This document shows positions 51,301 to 62,200 of a DNA stretch of 64,000 nt, in pieces. Location of the stretch: assembly GCF_001661265.1 (NCBI RefSeq), contig NW_017566992.1, positions 1,410,892 through 1,474,891 on the forward strand, in the 5' to 3' direction. The stretch is from Saitoella complicata NRRL Y-17804 (lineage: Eukaryota > Ascomycota > Saitoellomycetes > Saitoellales > Saitoellaceae). The notes under the pieces were generated by a model that saw only the letters and a list, made by a program, of their open reading frames with translations, did not search any database and was not told where the DNA came from. Both the position numbers and the translations under genes were made by a program. Every line of letters starts with the position of its first letter. Position 1 is the first letter of the stretch.

Positions 51301-51550
51301 ATGGCCGGAAAAATGTCCAGGGTTAAGGATGAACATCTACGTTGCACGAGGAGAGTTGCACAGGATTAAGCCGAAGTATGTATACCCATTCACTAGAAAT
51401 GCGTTCAACTTCGAAGGGTTCCTTAAAGGAATAACACGTTTCATTACGAACGATCTAACTACCAATAGAAACCTATAGCAAAAAACGTCTAAAACACACA
51501 TCTAACCACAAACCAAATTCCAATACTCTTACAAAGTCCACCGCACAACC
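48337..51550. other. Gene-poor region of about 3.2 kb
   Basis: No reading frame here has domain content, splice signals in useful places or the codon pattern of neighbours. It contains one diverged duplication (50115-50213 and 50338-50444, listed separately) and GC-balanced sequence otherwise. It may be decayed repeat or subterminal-style filler. No tRNA or known RNA was seen. Confidence 0.5.
50115..50444. repeat. Diverged direct repeat of about 100 bp
   Basis: 50115-50213 and 50338-50444 both begin GGTCAAGA.CCCTACT and end CGAACCGAATCCG.CATTT, with shared blocks CATCAAA.ATGC and CGAAGAC.TGT in between. Spacing is about 225 bp. The copies differ by substitutions and a small indel, so the duplication is not recent. 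Confidence 0.7.
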
Positions 51551-54500
51551 CTAAACATCACTAAACTTCTGATGCTCAACATCCGTCCGCCCCGAAGTCG
51601 CATCAGCAAAATCAGGCTCATCGTCGTCAGCCGAACCATGTGTCTGCGTGACACCCTGCAACATCTTATTGATCGCCTTGAACGGGTTCAGCGAGTGCTT
51701 CGAGGCTCTCTGCTCTTCCTCCGCCAATGCCTCATCGTAATTGGTCTCATCCTCCTCATCATCCATCATATCCCAACTCTCCTCACTCGAGCCCTCGGCA
51801 TGATGACGCTGAGGCGTCTTGATGAGCGACTTGGCATACTCCAACTCACGATAGATCGCCTGAATCGCATTTTGGCATCCATTCTCGCTGCGGATCTGCT
51901 CGCCGAGAACCTTGGCGCGAGCGATCATCTTCTCATCATTCGTCGCCTCGACAAGCGCCTTCGTAAACTGCGTAACATTCAACTTCTTCAGACCAATACC
52001 AACACCCAAATCCTCCACCCGATTCGCAAAGAAGAACTGGTCACCAAAGAATGGCTTGATGACAGTCGGGATACCCGCACGCAGAGACGCGCCGGTCGTT
52101 CCAGATCCACCATGATGTACCGCCACATCAACACGAGGGAAGAGCCAGTCATGCGGCGCACTCTCGATCTGATGCATACTATCCGGCAACGGCACCTCCA
52201 CCTCATCCTTATCCTTCTTCTCCTCACTTCCACCACGCTCGGACCACCCCTTCGACAAGATACACCTCACGTCCGCATTCACTACACTCTCCACAACACT
52301 CTTCGTCAACGCCTTCGGGTCCGAGACAGTGATACTCCCGAACCCGATGTACACCAATTTCTTCCCATCACTCCTCGCCTTCTCGATGAACGCCGTTAAC
52401 TCCTCCGGCGGCTCCCACTTCTTCTTCTTGTTCGAATCCGGATCATCGAGGAACCAGTATCCCGTGACCTTAACCCACTCCGGCCAATCAAGCGGCGGGG
52501 GCACGACACTCGGACTAAAATTGTACAGAAACGGAACTTTCTGTACATCCATCTTATCCCAACTCGTCGAACCAAGATTCAGCGTCCTCTTCCTCCACCG
52601 ATTAACCTGGCCCGCCGTCGCTTTCCAAAAGAGGTTGTCAAACATGACATACGTAAAGTAATTATAACTCCCACCCATCTTATGATCCGGCACCACGAAC
52701 GCATGGGGATACGTCCGCGTCCTCGTCCACGGCATCGTAAAAGCCCTGAAATACGGAATCCCAAGTGCCTCGGCGATATGAAACCCAGCCATCGCACTCG
52801 GACTCTCGATCAACACATCACTCCCCTGACACGCATCCCACGCACTCTTCAATAACCCATCAATCCAGTCCCTAAACTTACTCGAAGCTTCCTTGAGGAA
52901 AGAGTATGTAAACATCCCATTCTCCACACAAATCCTCATGAGTTCCGCTGGATCCCCTTCGACGGGCATGAACTCAATCCCATGTCCCTCGACCCAGTCT
53001 TTATACTCCGCATGCGACGCAATACGCGGTTTATGCCCCTCTTTGAGGAGTTCCTTGCACAGCGCGACATACGGCTGTACATCCCCCCGACTCCCAATCG
53101 TCAAACACGTAACCCTCAACGCCCCCTCCGGCTTAAACGTCACGAAACTCGTACCAGGATCATCAAAGATAATCGGCGGAACATCATTTCCAGCACCCTC
53201 GTTCTCGGGCGGAGGACGGGCGTCATGCGCCTTCTGGTGTCGTTCGGCGAGGAAGAGATGTTCCTCCTTATCCCGATTCGCCTGATCCATCTCCTCGACC
53301 GTGAGTCGGGAGCGTGTACGATCACGGAGCGCCTCATCGACTGCATCCTCGATAACACGTCTCGCCTCATCCCTCCCCTCCTCACTCGCGAACTCCAAAA
53401 ACAACTCCTCATGTCCACGAATCAAGACTACAAGTCCCGAGTATAGGACCTGAAACCCCTTCTCCGGCTCCACAGTCTCCACATCCCGCAACGGCACGAT
53501 CATCCTCGTTTTCGTTCCCGGGAGGGTCGATCGGAAACAGAGATTGCGGTCACTCGCGTATAACTTTCCATATAACGGGATGGAGCGGGTGATGTAGCAC
53601 TGCCAAGTCCCCAAGAGGACTTCCGCAGCGGGTAACGCGAAATGTGACCTGAACTTATGACTTTCCTCCACCACATCACTTACACCCCCTCCCCCAACCC
53701 CCCCATCCTGCCTACCCTCCATCGGCGGCACAGCCCCACTCACACTCGCCCCACCCCCACCCATAATCTTCCCAACCCCCTTCCTCAACAACCCACCCAA
53801 CCCCCCTCCCCCATGCTTCCCAACAAACTCCTCCCTCCTCGCCCCCAAATCATCACCATACCTCGAAGACGTCTCACCCTTCGTGATAGCCTCCTCGACA
53901 TCGCGTTGGAGCGCGGGGTGTTGGACGGGTTCGGAGGGGTCGGTTGTGTGGGTCCCTTGGTGGCCTGTGCGTGTGCGGCCGAGGAGTTTCATGCCGGGGA
54001 ATTTAGGGAGGGGAATCGTGTGCGACTTCTTCGTCGGGAGGGCATTCGTCTTTGCCGCGTCGCCCTCGGTGTCGTCATCATCGTCGTCAGCCGAAGACGA
54101 GGATGAATCATCATCACCCCCCAACGTCGTGGGCGTCCCAGCCTTACTCCCCAAACTCGCCGTCGTATCTCTAACACTCTCTCTCAACTTCCTCTCCCCC
54201 ACCCCCGCACCATCCTCCCCGTTCACCTGCCCCCCGTTGCTCCTCTCCACACTCTCCCCAATCATCTTGACAGCCTCCTCCCACCCCCCAAAAAACGCAA
54301 AGAAATATTCTTCGATGAGGAACGTCTCATCATCGAGCACGACCTTAACCCTAATCCCATCCGACCCGAACGACGCACCACTCACGCCCTCCGTCTCCTC
54401 CGAAGAGGTCGACGCGGGTACGGATTCCGTTTCGAGGATGTTTGGGAGGGGAATAACGATTTTGACCGCATCCCCCGGATTATGCGCACAAAACACGACT

Positions 54501-55168
54501 TTCTGCATTGCCTTGACCCACTCTTTCGCCCCCAACTCCGAATCCGCACCAAAAACATGTTCCTTCCCACCCTGCATCGTAACCCGAATCTCCTTCCCGT
54601 CACCACTGACATGTACGGCCCTCGCGACATCCACTAAATGCGTCGGGAAATACAAATCGGAACTCGATGCGAATCCGGATAAGACGCCATCTTTGAGCAG
54701 GACGTATTCCCGTTTCCAGCGGAGGCCGCGGGAGGATTTGCGGGAGAGGGTGCCGGATTTGAGGATTGTGTCGTCTTTGCGGGGGAGGTAGGCGTGGAAG
54801 GAGAGGTGGTGGGGGGTGAGGTAGAGGTAGCCCTGCAATAGAACGCTCTTCAACAGATAACACGGAAACTCGACGACGGACTGCGGTACTGAAGGCCAGC
54901 CGAAGATGTTGGCGAGGCGGGTGCGGAATGCGGTGTCTGTGTCTGTGTCTGTGTCTGTTTTGGGAGGCGCGGAAGTGGTGGGACTGCAGTTTTCGGAGAG
55001 TGCGAGGTCACTCATGCGTGAACGAAGCGTTTCGAATCCTGAAGTGGAGGTGTATGCGGCTTGCATCGGTTGTTGCGGTGGTGGGATGGAGGAGGAGAAC
55101 GTCGCTGTCGAGAGAGGAGCTGTCGCAGAAGGCGCTGTGACGGGTTCTCCTAGATTCAAGTGGTCCAT
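51551..55168 (-). CDS. ATG26: UDP-glucose:sterol 3-beta-glucosyltransferase Atg26
   Basis: Makes steryl glucosides from ergosterol and UDP-glucose; in some fungi it is needed for pexophagy. Single exon, 1205 residues. Order of domains: GRAM half (about 85-125: NIFGWPSVPQSVVEFPCYLL), PH domain (about 130-230: SGTLSRKSSRGLRWKREYVLL), acidic Ser-rich linker, second GRAM (about 530-610: FALPAAEVLLGTWQCYI), then GT-B glycosyltransferase from about 683 (LTIGSRGDVQPYVAL). UDP-glucose site HHGGSGTTGASLRAGIPTVI near residue 1017. A GTGTCT microsatellite at about 54933-54958 encodes TDTDTDTD in the N-terminus. Divergent from the GST gene, 163 bp between starts. Confidence 0.95.
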   Translation of the reverse strand: MDHLNLGEPVTAPSATAPLSTATFSSSIPPPQQPMQAAYTSTSGFETLRSRMSDLALSENCSPTTSAPPKTDTDTDTDTAFRTRLANIFGWPSVPQSVVEFPCYLLKSVLLQGYLYLTPHHLSFHAYLPRKDDTILKSGTLSRKSSRGLRWKREYVLLKDGVLSGFASSSDLYFPTHLVDVARAVHVSGDGKEIRVTMQGGKEHVFGADSELGAKEWVKAMQKVVFCAHNPGDAVKIVIPLPNILETESVPASTSSEETEGVSGASFGSDGIRVKVVLDDETFLIEEYFFAFFGGWEEAVKMIGESVERSNGGQVNGEDGAGVGERKLRESVRDTTASLGSKAGTPTTLGGDDDSSSSSADDDDDDTEGDAAKTNALPTKKSHTIPLPKFPGMKLLGRTRTGHQGTHTTDPSEPVQHPALQRDVEEAITKGETSSRYGDDLGARREEFVGKHGGGGLGGLLRKGVGKIMGGGGASVSGAVPPMEGRQDGGVGGGGVSDVVEESHKFRSHFALPAAEVLLGTWQCYITRSIPLYGKLYASDRNLCFRSTLPGTKTRMIVPLRDVETVEPEKGFQVLYSGLVVLIRGHEELFLEFASEEGRDEARRVIEDAVDEALRDRTRSRLTVEEMDQANRDKEEHLFLAERHQKAHDARPPPENEGAGNDVPPIIFDDPGTSFVTFKPEGALRVTCLTIGSRGDVQPYVALCKELLKEGHKPRIASHAEYKDWVEGHGIEFMPVEGDPAELMRICVENGMFTYSFLKEASSKFRDWIDGLLKSAWDACQGSDVLIESPSAMAGFHIAEALGIPYFRAFTMPWTRTRTYPHAFVVPDHKMGGSYNYFTYVMFDNLFWKATAGQVNRWRKRTLNLGSTSWDKMDVQKVPFLYNFSPSVVPPPLDWPEWVKVTGYWFLDDPDSNKKKKWEPPEELTAFIEKARSDGKKLVYIGFGSITVSDPKALTKSVVESVVNADVRCILSKGWSERGGSEEKKDKDEVEVPLPDSMHQIESAPHDWLFPRVDVAVHHGGSGTTGASLRAGIPTVIKPFFGDQFFFANRVEDLGVGIGLKKLNVTQFTKALVEATNDEKMIARAKVLGEQIRSENGCQNAIQAIYRELEYAKSLIKTPQRHHAEGSSEESWDMMDDEEDETNYDEALAEEEQRASKHSLNPFKAINKMLQGVTQTHGSADDDEPDFADATSGRTDVEHQKFSDV

Positions 55169-55331
55169 GCTGTTCGTCTGTCGTTCTTGGTGGTCGGTTA
55201 CGCAGAGTGGACGGCGATCTGTGCATGTGGGAAGATGACGTCATGTGCCTGACCAGCCACAGCCGGCAGACGGACAACCCTCTTGCAACACCCCTCCACG
55301 CAAGCGCAACTCTTTGATCTTCACCATCGCA

Positions 55332-56135
55332 ATGGCCGGCTGCCCCTACCTCGCCCTCAAACAAGGCTCTCCCGCAGACATCAAGGCCCGCCCCGACATC
55401 ACCCCCGAACACCCCCTCACCCTCTACACCTCTCCCCTCTGCCCCTACGCCCACCGCATCCACCTCGCCCTCCTCGAATGTAACATCGCCCACACCCTCA
55501 TCGAAATTGATCTCGAGAATCCAAGACCGGAATGGTATTTGGAACTGAATGCGGAGGGAAAAGTTCCTGTGATGAAAGTCGGGGATGGGGAATGTGTCCT
55601 GAGGGAGAGTTTACTCATTTTAGAGTTTTTGGCGGATTTGGTTCCGGGTGTGGGGATTTTGAGGGGGAGTGCGGTGGAGAGGGCTCAAGCGAGGTTGTTT
55701 GTCGATGTTTTTGGGAAGGAGGTTATCGCGCCGTACTACACCCTCTTCACCCACCCCTCCCGCGCACCCCAAATCGCAACCCAAATCCTCACCGCGCTCA
55801 AAACCAAGATATCCCCATTATTGGCGAAACACCTGAGTACGAGTTCGGGAATCGGCATCGGTCCCTTTTTTAATGCGGCGATGTACCCGACGTACGTCGA
55901 ATACGCCCTAACACCCTTTATCCTCCGTCTCAAAGTCATGGAAGCAAACAACCTCATCGAGGGTCTCGTGATTAATTCCGAGACTGCTGGACACGAGTTC
56001 GCTGGTTGGTGTGCGGTTTTGATGGGGAGGGAGGGAGTGAGAAAGAGTTTTGAGGTGAGGAGGGTTGTCGAACGGATGGTGAAGAAACTCGAGGAGGGGA
56101 GGGCGAAGGAAGCTGAGGAGGGGGTTGCGCGGTGA
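55332..56135 (+). CDS. Glutathione S-transferase, omega-like
   Basis: Single exon, 267 residues from the ATG at 55332 (MAGCPYLAL). An upstream in-frame ATG at 55245 would add 29 residues without family similarity. The N-terminal thioredoxin fold has TSPLCPYAHRIHLALLE, with a Cys in the position used by omega/GTT-type enzymes, then GKVPVMKV and the glutathione-binding Glu-Ser in VLRESLLILEFL. A helical C-terminal domain follows. Likely role: thiol transfer or detoxification in the cytosol; substrate unknown. Confidence 0.85.
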   Translation: MAGCPYLALKQGSPADIKARPDITPEHPLTLYTSPLCPYAHRIHLALLECNIAHTLIEIDLENPRPEWYLELNAEGKVPVMKVGDGECVLRESLLILEFLADLVPGVGILRGSAVERAQARLFVDVFGKEVIAPYYTLFTHPSRAPQIATQILTALKTKISPLLAKHLSTSSGIGIGPFFNAAMYPTYVEYALTPFILRLKVMEANNLIEGLVINSETAGHEFAGWCAVLMGREGVRKSFEVRRVVERMVKKLEEGRAKEAEEGVAR

Positions 56136-56953
56136 GGAAGGAGACCATTAGCGGGGTGAATCAAAAACAAGAACATTACCTAAACAGATTCCTCGTCGCG
56201 ATTCGTACATTTCAAGTACTCAATTTCCAAGTCTGAGAGGCAACAAACAAAAACCACGGGGTCAAGAAGCTTCGGTGTATGTATGTAGCCTGAGGGTACG
56301 TAGTAGGGTACTCTTTCAGTTTCGGTGCATACCTCAGGGCGCACGAATCGCGATCGTAGCCTGAACGGCACATCCACGCTAGCGCTCGGGCCTCCCGCAC
56401 TGAGACATGTCATGTCAAGCGGCGTCGCAAAATGTTCATCAAACGGCCAGGTTAGGAAGGGTGTTGTATGTACATATTGTACGTTAACGTTAGACGATAA
56501 GAAACTGTTCGCCGTCAATCCCGTTGTGGAATCCCCAGCACAATTGTATTATTTCATGATTTATATTTGAGGCTGTGTGCTGTCACCATGACCGCTGCCA
56601 ACGGGCACGGTGACTGCCCTCGTTCCTTTCACGACCGTTAAGGCTACTGTTGCGTGCGTTACTACCAGTCGAACGGGAGCCCTCCAGACTTGTCTCTACC
56701 CGGGCAGGGGTATTGCGATGTGGGCCAGTTGCAAGAAGAAAGCTGATGAAACTGCTAAGTGTGTGAAGACCTGCAATCTGGGACTCAGCCTGGAGAGCCG
56801 TACGCCTATGCTGTTATCAAGGAGAACTAAGAGACGTGACAAGGGTGGTGCGTTTTTTAATGGGCGAGTAGTGCAATCTAGGGACATGTACATCACTCAG
56901 TGCCATACTTTGTGCCAAGTTACAGACCTCGCTTCGACTAACCCCCCCCGTGC
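56136..56953. other. Intergenic region
   Basis: 818 bp. A plus-strand frame at 56610-56957 is Cys-containing but has no secretion signal or splice support and I do not accept it as a gene. Nothing else is seen. Confidence 0.4.
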
Positions 56954-57421
56954 TTAGGTTTTCTGCTTCTTTAAATCAAAACGACGGCCACGAATGTGAA
57001 AACGCCCAGACGGTTTCGAGGCCTTGTACACCTCGAAGCACGCCTTACACTCCCTCACTTGCACACCATGACAGCACAGCTTCTCATAATCCAACGTAAA
57101 CAGCACCCTAGAATCCCATCCCTTCTCGTCCTTGAACCTCGCAACGAGCTTATCTTCTGGCTGCGTTCCAGCGATGGTGACACTCCCACCATGCCTGATA
57201 ATGGCGTCCGTCATGGGGAGCCAGTCCCCTTCATATTCTCCCGTGATAACATTGATATTGTCGAGTATGGCGTTCAGGTGCCCGGTCTCTTTCCCGGAAT
57301 GCACGACGAGGGTGCTTGGTGAGGTTTCGTGGGCGAAGTGGGCTGTGACTTGGATGGGGGAGTGAGTATGGTTTTTGATGATACAGTCACGGAGGAAAAG
57401 GTGGGTCACGTAGGTAGACAT
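56954..57421 (-). CDS. Orphan protein of about 155 residues, beta-rich
   Basis: Single open frame from an ATG at 57421 (MSTYVTHLFLRD). The pattern of alternating hydrophobic residues (CIIKNHTHSPIQVTAHF, STLVVHSGKETGHL, GGSVTIAGT, DKLVARFKDEKGWDSRVLFTL) suggests a compact beta-sandwich, followed by a Cys-bearing CCHGVQVRECKACFEVY and a basic tail. No signal peptide. Codon use looks like that of neighbouring genes. I do not recognise the family; structural resemblance to small fungal lectin-like or aegerolysin-like folds is only an impression. Confidence 0.5.
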   Translation of the reverse strand: MSTYVTHLFLRDCIIKNHTHSPIQVTAHFAHETSPSTLVVHSGKETGHLNAILDNINVITGEYEGDWLPMTDAIIRHGGSVTIAGTQPEDKLVARFKDEKGWDSRVLFTLDYEKLCCHGVQVRECKACFEVYKASKPSGRFHIRGRRFDLKKQKT

Positions 57422-57946
57422 TCGGCTCTCTGTACACACGTAGGGTCAGTCATATTTGAGGACGGTGATGAAGGTGCGGCGACATTCAGCTTATTTCGGG
57501 AGACTTTACGTGAGTAGTCAGAAGTGCAGGGGGCGCTCAGGCTTTCATGGAGCTTTGGGAACTGTTAGGGTCGGTTGGGATCATGAGTTCAAGCCCGCGC
57601 CGACTCTCAGGCCTCGGGCCGCGTCCACAGTGGCCATCGCCAAAGGGCAACAAATGCTCTTTAGACGTCAAGCAAATAGATATTACGCTACACCAAGGCG
57701 ACTTCCCTCGGTCGTTCACGTCTTAGCACTGTTGCGCATGCGCGAGAAACCAGGATCGCAGCGAGGTTGGCAAGAGGTTATTGCGGTTTGCAAAGGAAGA
57801 AACCTGGTAAGCTGGTGTCCAAGACTCGACTCGAGTACGAAGAAGACGACTATGGTTATGACGTCATCGCACGACCTGACTTAACGTCGCATTGCTCTGG
57901 AGCTCCCTGTCACGTCGCAGACACCTGACAGCCTGAGTATCGAAGA
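57422..57946. other. Intergenic region between divergent genes
   Basis: 525 bp between the orphan gene and the TatD-type gene. I see no TATA box, repeat or RNA gene. Confidence 0.4.
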
Positions 57947-58999
57947 ATGACAGTTACACTTCCACCATCCTTACATGAACATCTCACAGACGCGCACTGT
58001 CATCCCCACGATGACCACGATCACCTCTCCGACATTCAACGCTTGCGAACGGGTCACGTCAACCTGATGAGCGTACACATGGCAGATTGGGATGTTGTCG
58101 AGGGAGTTGCCAAAAAGAGCAGAGCCGCTACAGAGGGAAGATGTGAAAGCGAGAATCCCAAGTGTGTGCCGAGTTTTGGAATACATCCTTGGTATTGTCA
58201 TCTCTACTCTACGGAGGAAGAGGAAAGAGGGGAAGACAAGGAAGCACACTACCAAGCAGTACTGTCGTCGAAGGATTCGCCTGATTTTGAGCCTACTGTT
58301 GAAGGCCTGCCATCACCAATACCGGCTACGACGTGGCTGCCCGCTCTACGCGAGCGGATATCCGCACAACTCGCCTCCAACCATCCCGTTCTGCTCGGCG
58401 AAGTAGGACTCGATGCATCGGCCAAATTGCTCCCTGCTGGTGTTGAACATTGGTCGGGCACTGCGCGCACAAGTTTGAAGACGAACATGGCACATCAGGT
58501 AGAGATGCTGTCCAAGCAACTGGATTTGGCCGAGGAATTGGGGGTGGGCGTGAGTTTGCATTGCGTGAACGCGTGGGGTCCGTTACAGGCCTTGTTACAA
58601 GAAAAGGTGAAGAAGTGGAAAGCTGGTCGAGGCAAAGGCGAAGAGAAGAAACCAGTTAGGGTATGCGTACACTCGTTTCTTGGATCCGTCGAGTCGCTCA
58701 AGGTTCTTCTGCGGCTCCCGGCGAATGTGATTGAAATTTACATTTCGTTCTCAGAGACGCTGTCGGCGAGAAGTCCGAGGATTGATGACTTGATTCAGGC
58801 AACACCGAAGGACAGATTGTTGGTTGAGACGGATATGGACAGTGCGAGGGGGATGGATGCGTGGTTGAACAAGATTCTGGAGCGTGTTGGAAGGGTATGG
58901 GATATGGAAGTGAAGGAAGTGGTGCTGGGCACCGAGGCGAACTGGAAGAGCTTTGCGAATTGGAGAATGCGCGAGAGAAGATGTAGAAGGACGTTTTGA
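57947..58999 (+). CDS. TatD-type metal-dependent hydrolase, Scn1-like
   Basis: Single exon, 350 residues. TatD/amidohydrolase marks: TDAHCHPHDD (first metal-binding His pair), SFGIHPWY, LLGEVGLD with the metal-bridging Glu, VSLHCVNAWG and LLVETDMD. Sequence context (DIQRLRTGHVNLMSVHMADWDVV and the internal HSFLGSVESLKVLL) matches fission-yeast Scn1, the Cut9-interacting protein. TatD relatives are 3'-5' exonucleases; the fungal member is little studied. The C-terminal 15 residues are unusually basic, so a missed 3' splice is possible. Confidence 0.8.
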   Translation: MTVTLPPSLHEHLTDAHCHPHDDHDHLSDIQRLRTGHVNLMSVHMADWDVVEGVAKKSRAATEGRCESENPKCVPSFGIHPWYCHLYSTEEEERGEDKEAHYQAVLSSKDSPDFEPTVEGLPSPIPATTWLPALRERISAQLASNHPVLLGEVGLDASAKLLPAGVEHWSGTARTSLKTNMAHQVEMLSKQLDLAEELGVGVSLHCVNAWGPLQALLQEKVKKWKAGRGKGEEKKPVRVCVHSFLGSVESLKVLLRLPANVIEIYISFSETLSARSPRIDDLIQATPKDRLLVETDMDSARGMDAWLNKILERVGRVWDMEVKEVVLGTEANWKSFANWRMRERRCRRTF

Positions 59000-59294
59000 A
59001 TGCGTTATGGGATGCCAAGGCTGGGCAAGAATGCGGGTCCTATACCACGATAAAGAAGTCGAGGACCACGAGACCTAATCCCGAATAGTACGAAGTCTGA
59101 GGTATTGTTCAACTAATCTTCGACCAAAATTCGCATCTCGAGTGAAGCTCCGCTCTTCAGGTGGTTGGTACGTAACGTAGACATGCATTTGCCAATTTCG
59201 GGATTTGACGCGCTTTGCTGCGCCTTGACGTCGAGCATCGCGACTTTCTCCCGGCAGCAACAGAGATACCCAGTACAGCTTCAAAACGGTAAGG

Positions 59295-62200
59295 ATGGCG
59301 TCCTCGTCACCGGCACCAGAGGATACACAACATGACTTCACCATGAACGCCTCGCGTCTCTCGCTCGGTTCGTTCGAGGAGAGCTTTCGCCCGGATAGTT
59401 ATTTACCAGTGGATTCGGAGACCGATCCAGCGAGTGTGCCGCCACCGGAGGGGAATGAGGAACAACATGAGGATGCGGTCGTAGAGGAGGGGAACGATGA
59501 TCCGTTTGCGGACTTAGGGTCTCCACTGGCACACAAGCAACAGACAGCACCGCGAAGACCAGGGAGTGGACACGCGCGGAGGTTGAGCTCGTTTCGAAAC
59601 GAAGATTTCCTCGCAAGTACCCCGCGTATCGAAGAACAACCGGAGTATGGGGACGTGAACGACATTGACCCGGCTGCCGCTGAGGTGGTACAGCGCGCGG
59701 AGGAAGAGGATGAGGTTTCGTACGAGGAGGACACCATCGCGTCCCTACCATCACGAACACCGAGTTTGCAGTCCAGACAGTCGTCGTACAACTTCCCCTC
59801 GCGACAAGCTACGACGTTGGAGACGCCACTTCGGCCGGCGATGGGGCGTGCACCCACTGATACCGCGATTGCCGAACGCGTCCGTAATATTTCGATTCCA
59901 GCATCCGCTATGAAAGAGCTTCAGACAAGGTCTTATGCGGCTTCTGATGCGGGTGGCTCTATCAACGGCGGCGGAGGGCTGACGTTGAAAGAGCAAGGCG
60001 GTGTTATTGATAAGCTGCGGAAGGACAACTTCGGACTCCAGCTTAAGATTTACTTCTTAAGTGACATGCTCGAGAAGCGGAATGAGGACAGTGTGAACGA
60101 AGTCCTGAACCAGAACATTGAGTTGAAGACGGCGCTCTTGAAACTGAATCGCACGTTGCAAGAGCAGAAGCGGTTGATTGCACAGCTTGAGAAGCAACTT
60201 GCCGGGCGAGGGGAGTCCCCGGTTGCGATGCAGAATGAGGGCCTGAATGACGAGGAGTACGAGGAGCTGTTAACCATGAGAGAGCAGATCACGACGTACG
60301 AATATGAATTGGACCGCTTGCGCAGACTTCATGTTCAGCATGAGGAGGATATGGAGGAGCTCCGAAACTTGGCGAAGAAAACTTCTGCTGATACTGGCGT
60401 TGACGCACGGTTATGGGAGGAAATCATCGAACGCGAACGGAGTGAGAAGGAGATGTATCAACGCGAATGCGAGGACCTTCGTCGACAACTTCAGGAGGCG
60501 AGAACACAGCCTCAACCGAAGAGTGAGCACGAGGAACTCGAGGTCCTGGTGGAGAATTTGCAAAGCGATAACGATGATTTGAGGCGGGATTTGACTGCGC
60601 AAGTGGCGCGGTTGACGGCGCACCAGATGGAGAAGGAACAGTTGTACCAGGAGTTGGAAGAGGCGAGGTTAAATCAACGGGCTGGTACGCGGAGTGGAGG
60701 ACATGAGGAGTATGAGGAGCAGATTAATGAGCTGAGGGATCGCGTGACGGAGTTGAGGGGGGAGAACGCGGAGCTGCGGAATGAGTTGGATAATGCACTG
60801 AAGGATTTGGATGATATTCGGGAGGAAGGGAGGAGGGAGATCCAGATATGGGTTGAGGAGAACCAGCTTTTGTCGGAGGATAAGGAAGCTATTCTGAGTT
60901 ATCAGGAGGAGTTGGAGAATGCGTTTGAGACGTATAAGGCTGACGCTGTTGACGAGAATGGGCGTCTGAAGGAGGAGATCATGGCTTTGGGTGATGAGAT
61001 TGAGTTGATTCAGAATGACCTTACGCATTTCCAGATGGAGCGTGACGATGCGCTAAGCCGGATGCAAGGTCTCGAAGGGCGTCTCCAAGAGCGCGAGGAG
61101 AGGTGCGAGAGAATGCGTGTCTTGCTCGAGGAGTCTGAGAGACGAACTAGGGGTATCGTGGATATGGAGGAGAATAAGGTGGATGATCTGCAGCGCCGCG
61201 TCCAGGAGTTGACACAGGATAAGATGAGGCTCGAGGCACAACTCGAGCGGACGAATTCCGAGGTCAGGAATTTGAGGGAGCAAGCTGATGGTGCGGCTGT
61301 TAATGTTGGTGATTTGGAGCACCTTCGTCGAACGACGGAGAGGAAGTTGGCGGAGAAGCAGAGAAGGCTTGAGGAACTCGAAGACGAGGTCGAGCGGGTG
61401 CGGAAGAGCGGTGGCGCTAGTAAGGAAGACATCGAGAAGAGGATCAGGATCGCGTTGGAGGACAAGGAGGAGGAGGTTGAGGGGCTCAAGAAGGAGTTGT
61501 GGGCGTTTAGGCAGAAGTTTGCGAAGAAGGATGAGGAGTTGAAGGGGACGCAGAGTGATTTGTCGGTGTTGGAGAGAGCTGTGCGACAAGCGCTTGGTGA
61601 TACGGAGAGTGATCGTGTTGCGCTGGCACGGGTTATTGGACGTTTGAGGGAGGATTATGAGCATACGCTGGCTGAGTTGGATGAGGCGCGTCAGGATATC
61701 GCGCAGCATGAAGATATCTTGAAGGGCAAGGAGGGTCAGTTGGAGCTCATTGCCATTGAGACGAGGAAGTTGAGTGAGAAGTTGATTGCAGAGACGAAGG
61801 CGCGGAAGAGCGCCGAGAGCAAGTTGAGGGAGGTTGAGACGGGTGATAACATGGCGAAGAACCGACTTGTTGACAGGCAAGGCCGTGTCACGGATTTGGA
61901 GAGGGCGCGCGAGAGGGAACACCAGTCATTCAAGTTGATGGAGTCACAGTACCGCGAGCAGATGAACGAGCGGAATAAGCTTTTGGCTGATCTCTACGAA
62001 CGCATCTCCTCTATCTCCGGCATCCGCGGCGACGAAACCGGAGGCACCGTCCTCCCCACCACGAACTTCCCTAAATTCTCCCGCAACCTTTCCGACTCCC
62101 TCAAAAACCTCGAAAAAACAATGAACGCCACAACCGAGAAATTCAAAAAGGTGCAGCAAGAACTGTGGAAGGAGTATAAGAACTTGGAGCAAGCTTTGGA

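Noticed and set aside
56610-56957. 115-codon Cys-containing frame that might be a small secreted protein
   Set aside because: No signal peptide, no splice support, and the best-placed ATG just upstream (near 56588) is out of frame and stops quickly.
61053-61922. 289-codon open frame antisense to the Mto1/ApsB-like gene
   Set aside because: Leu/Pro/Gln-rich shadow of GAG/AAG-rich coiled-coil codons; no independent signal.
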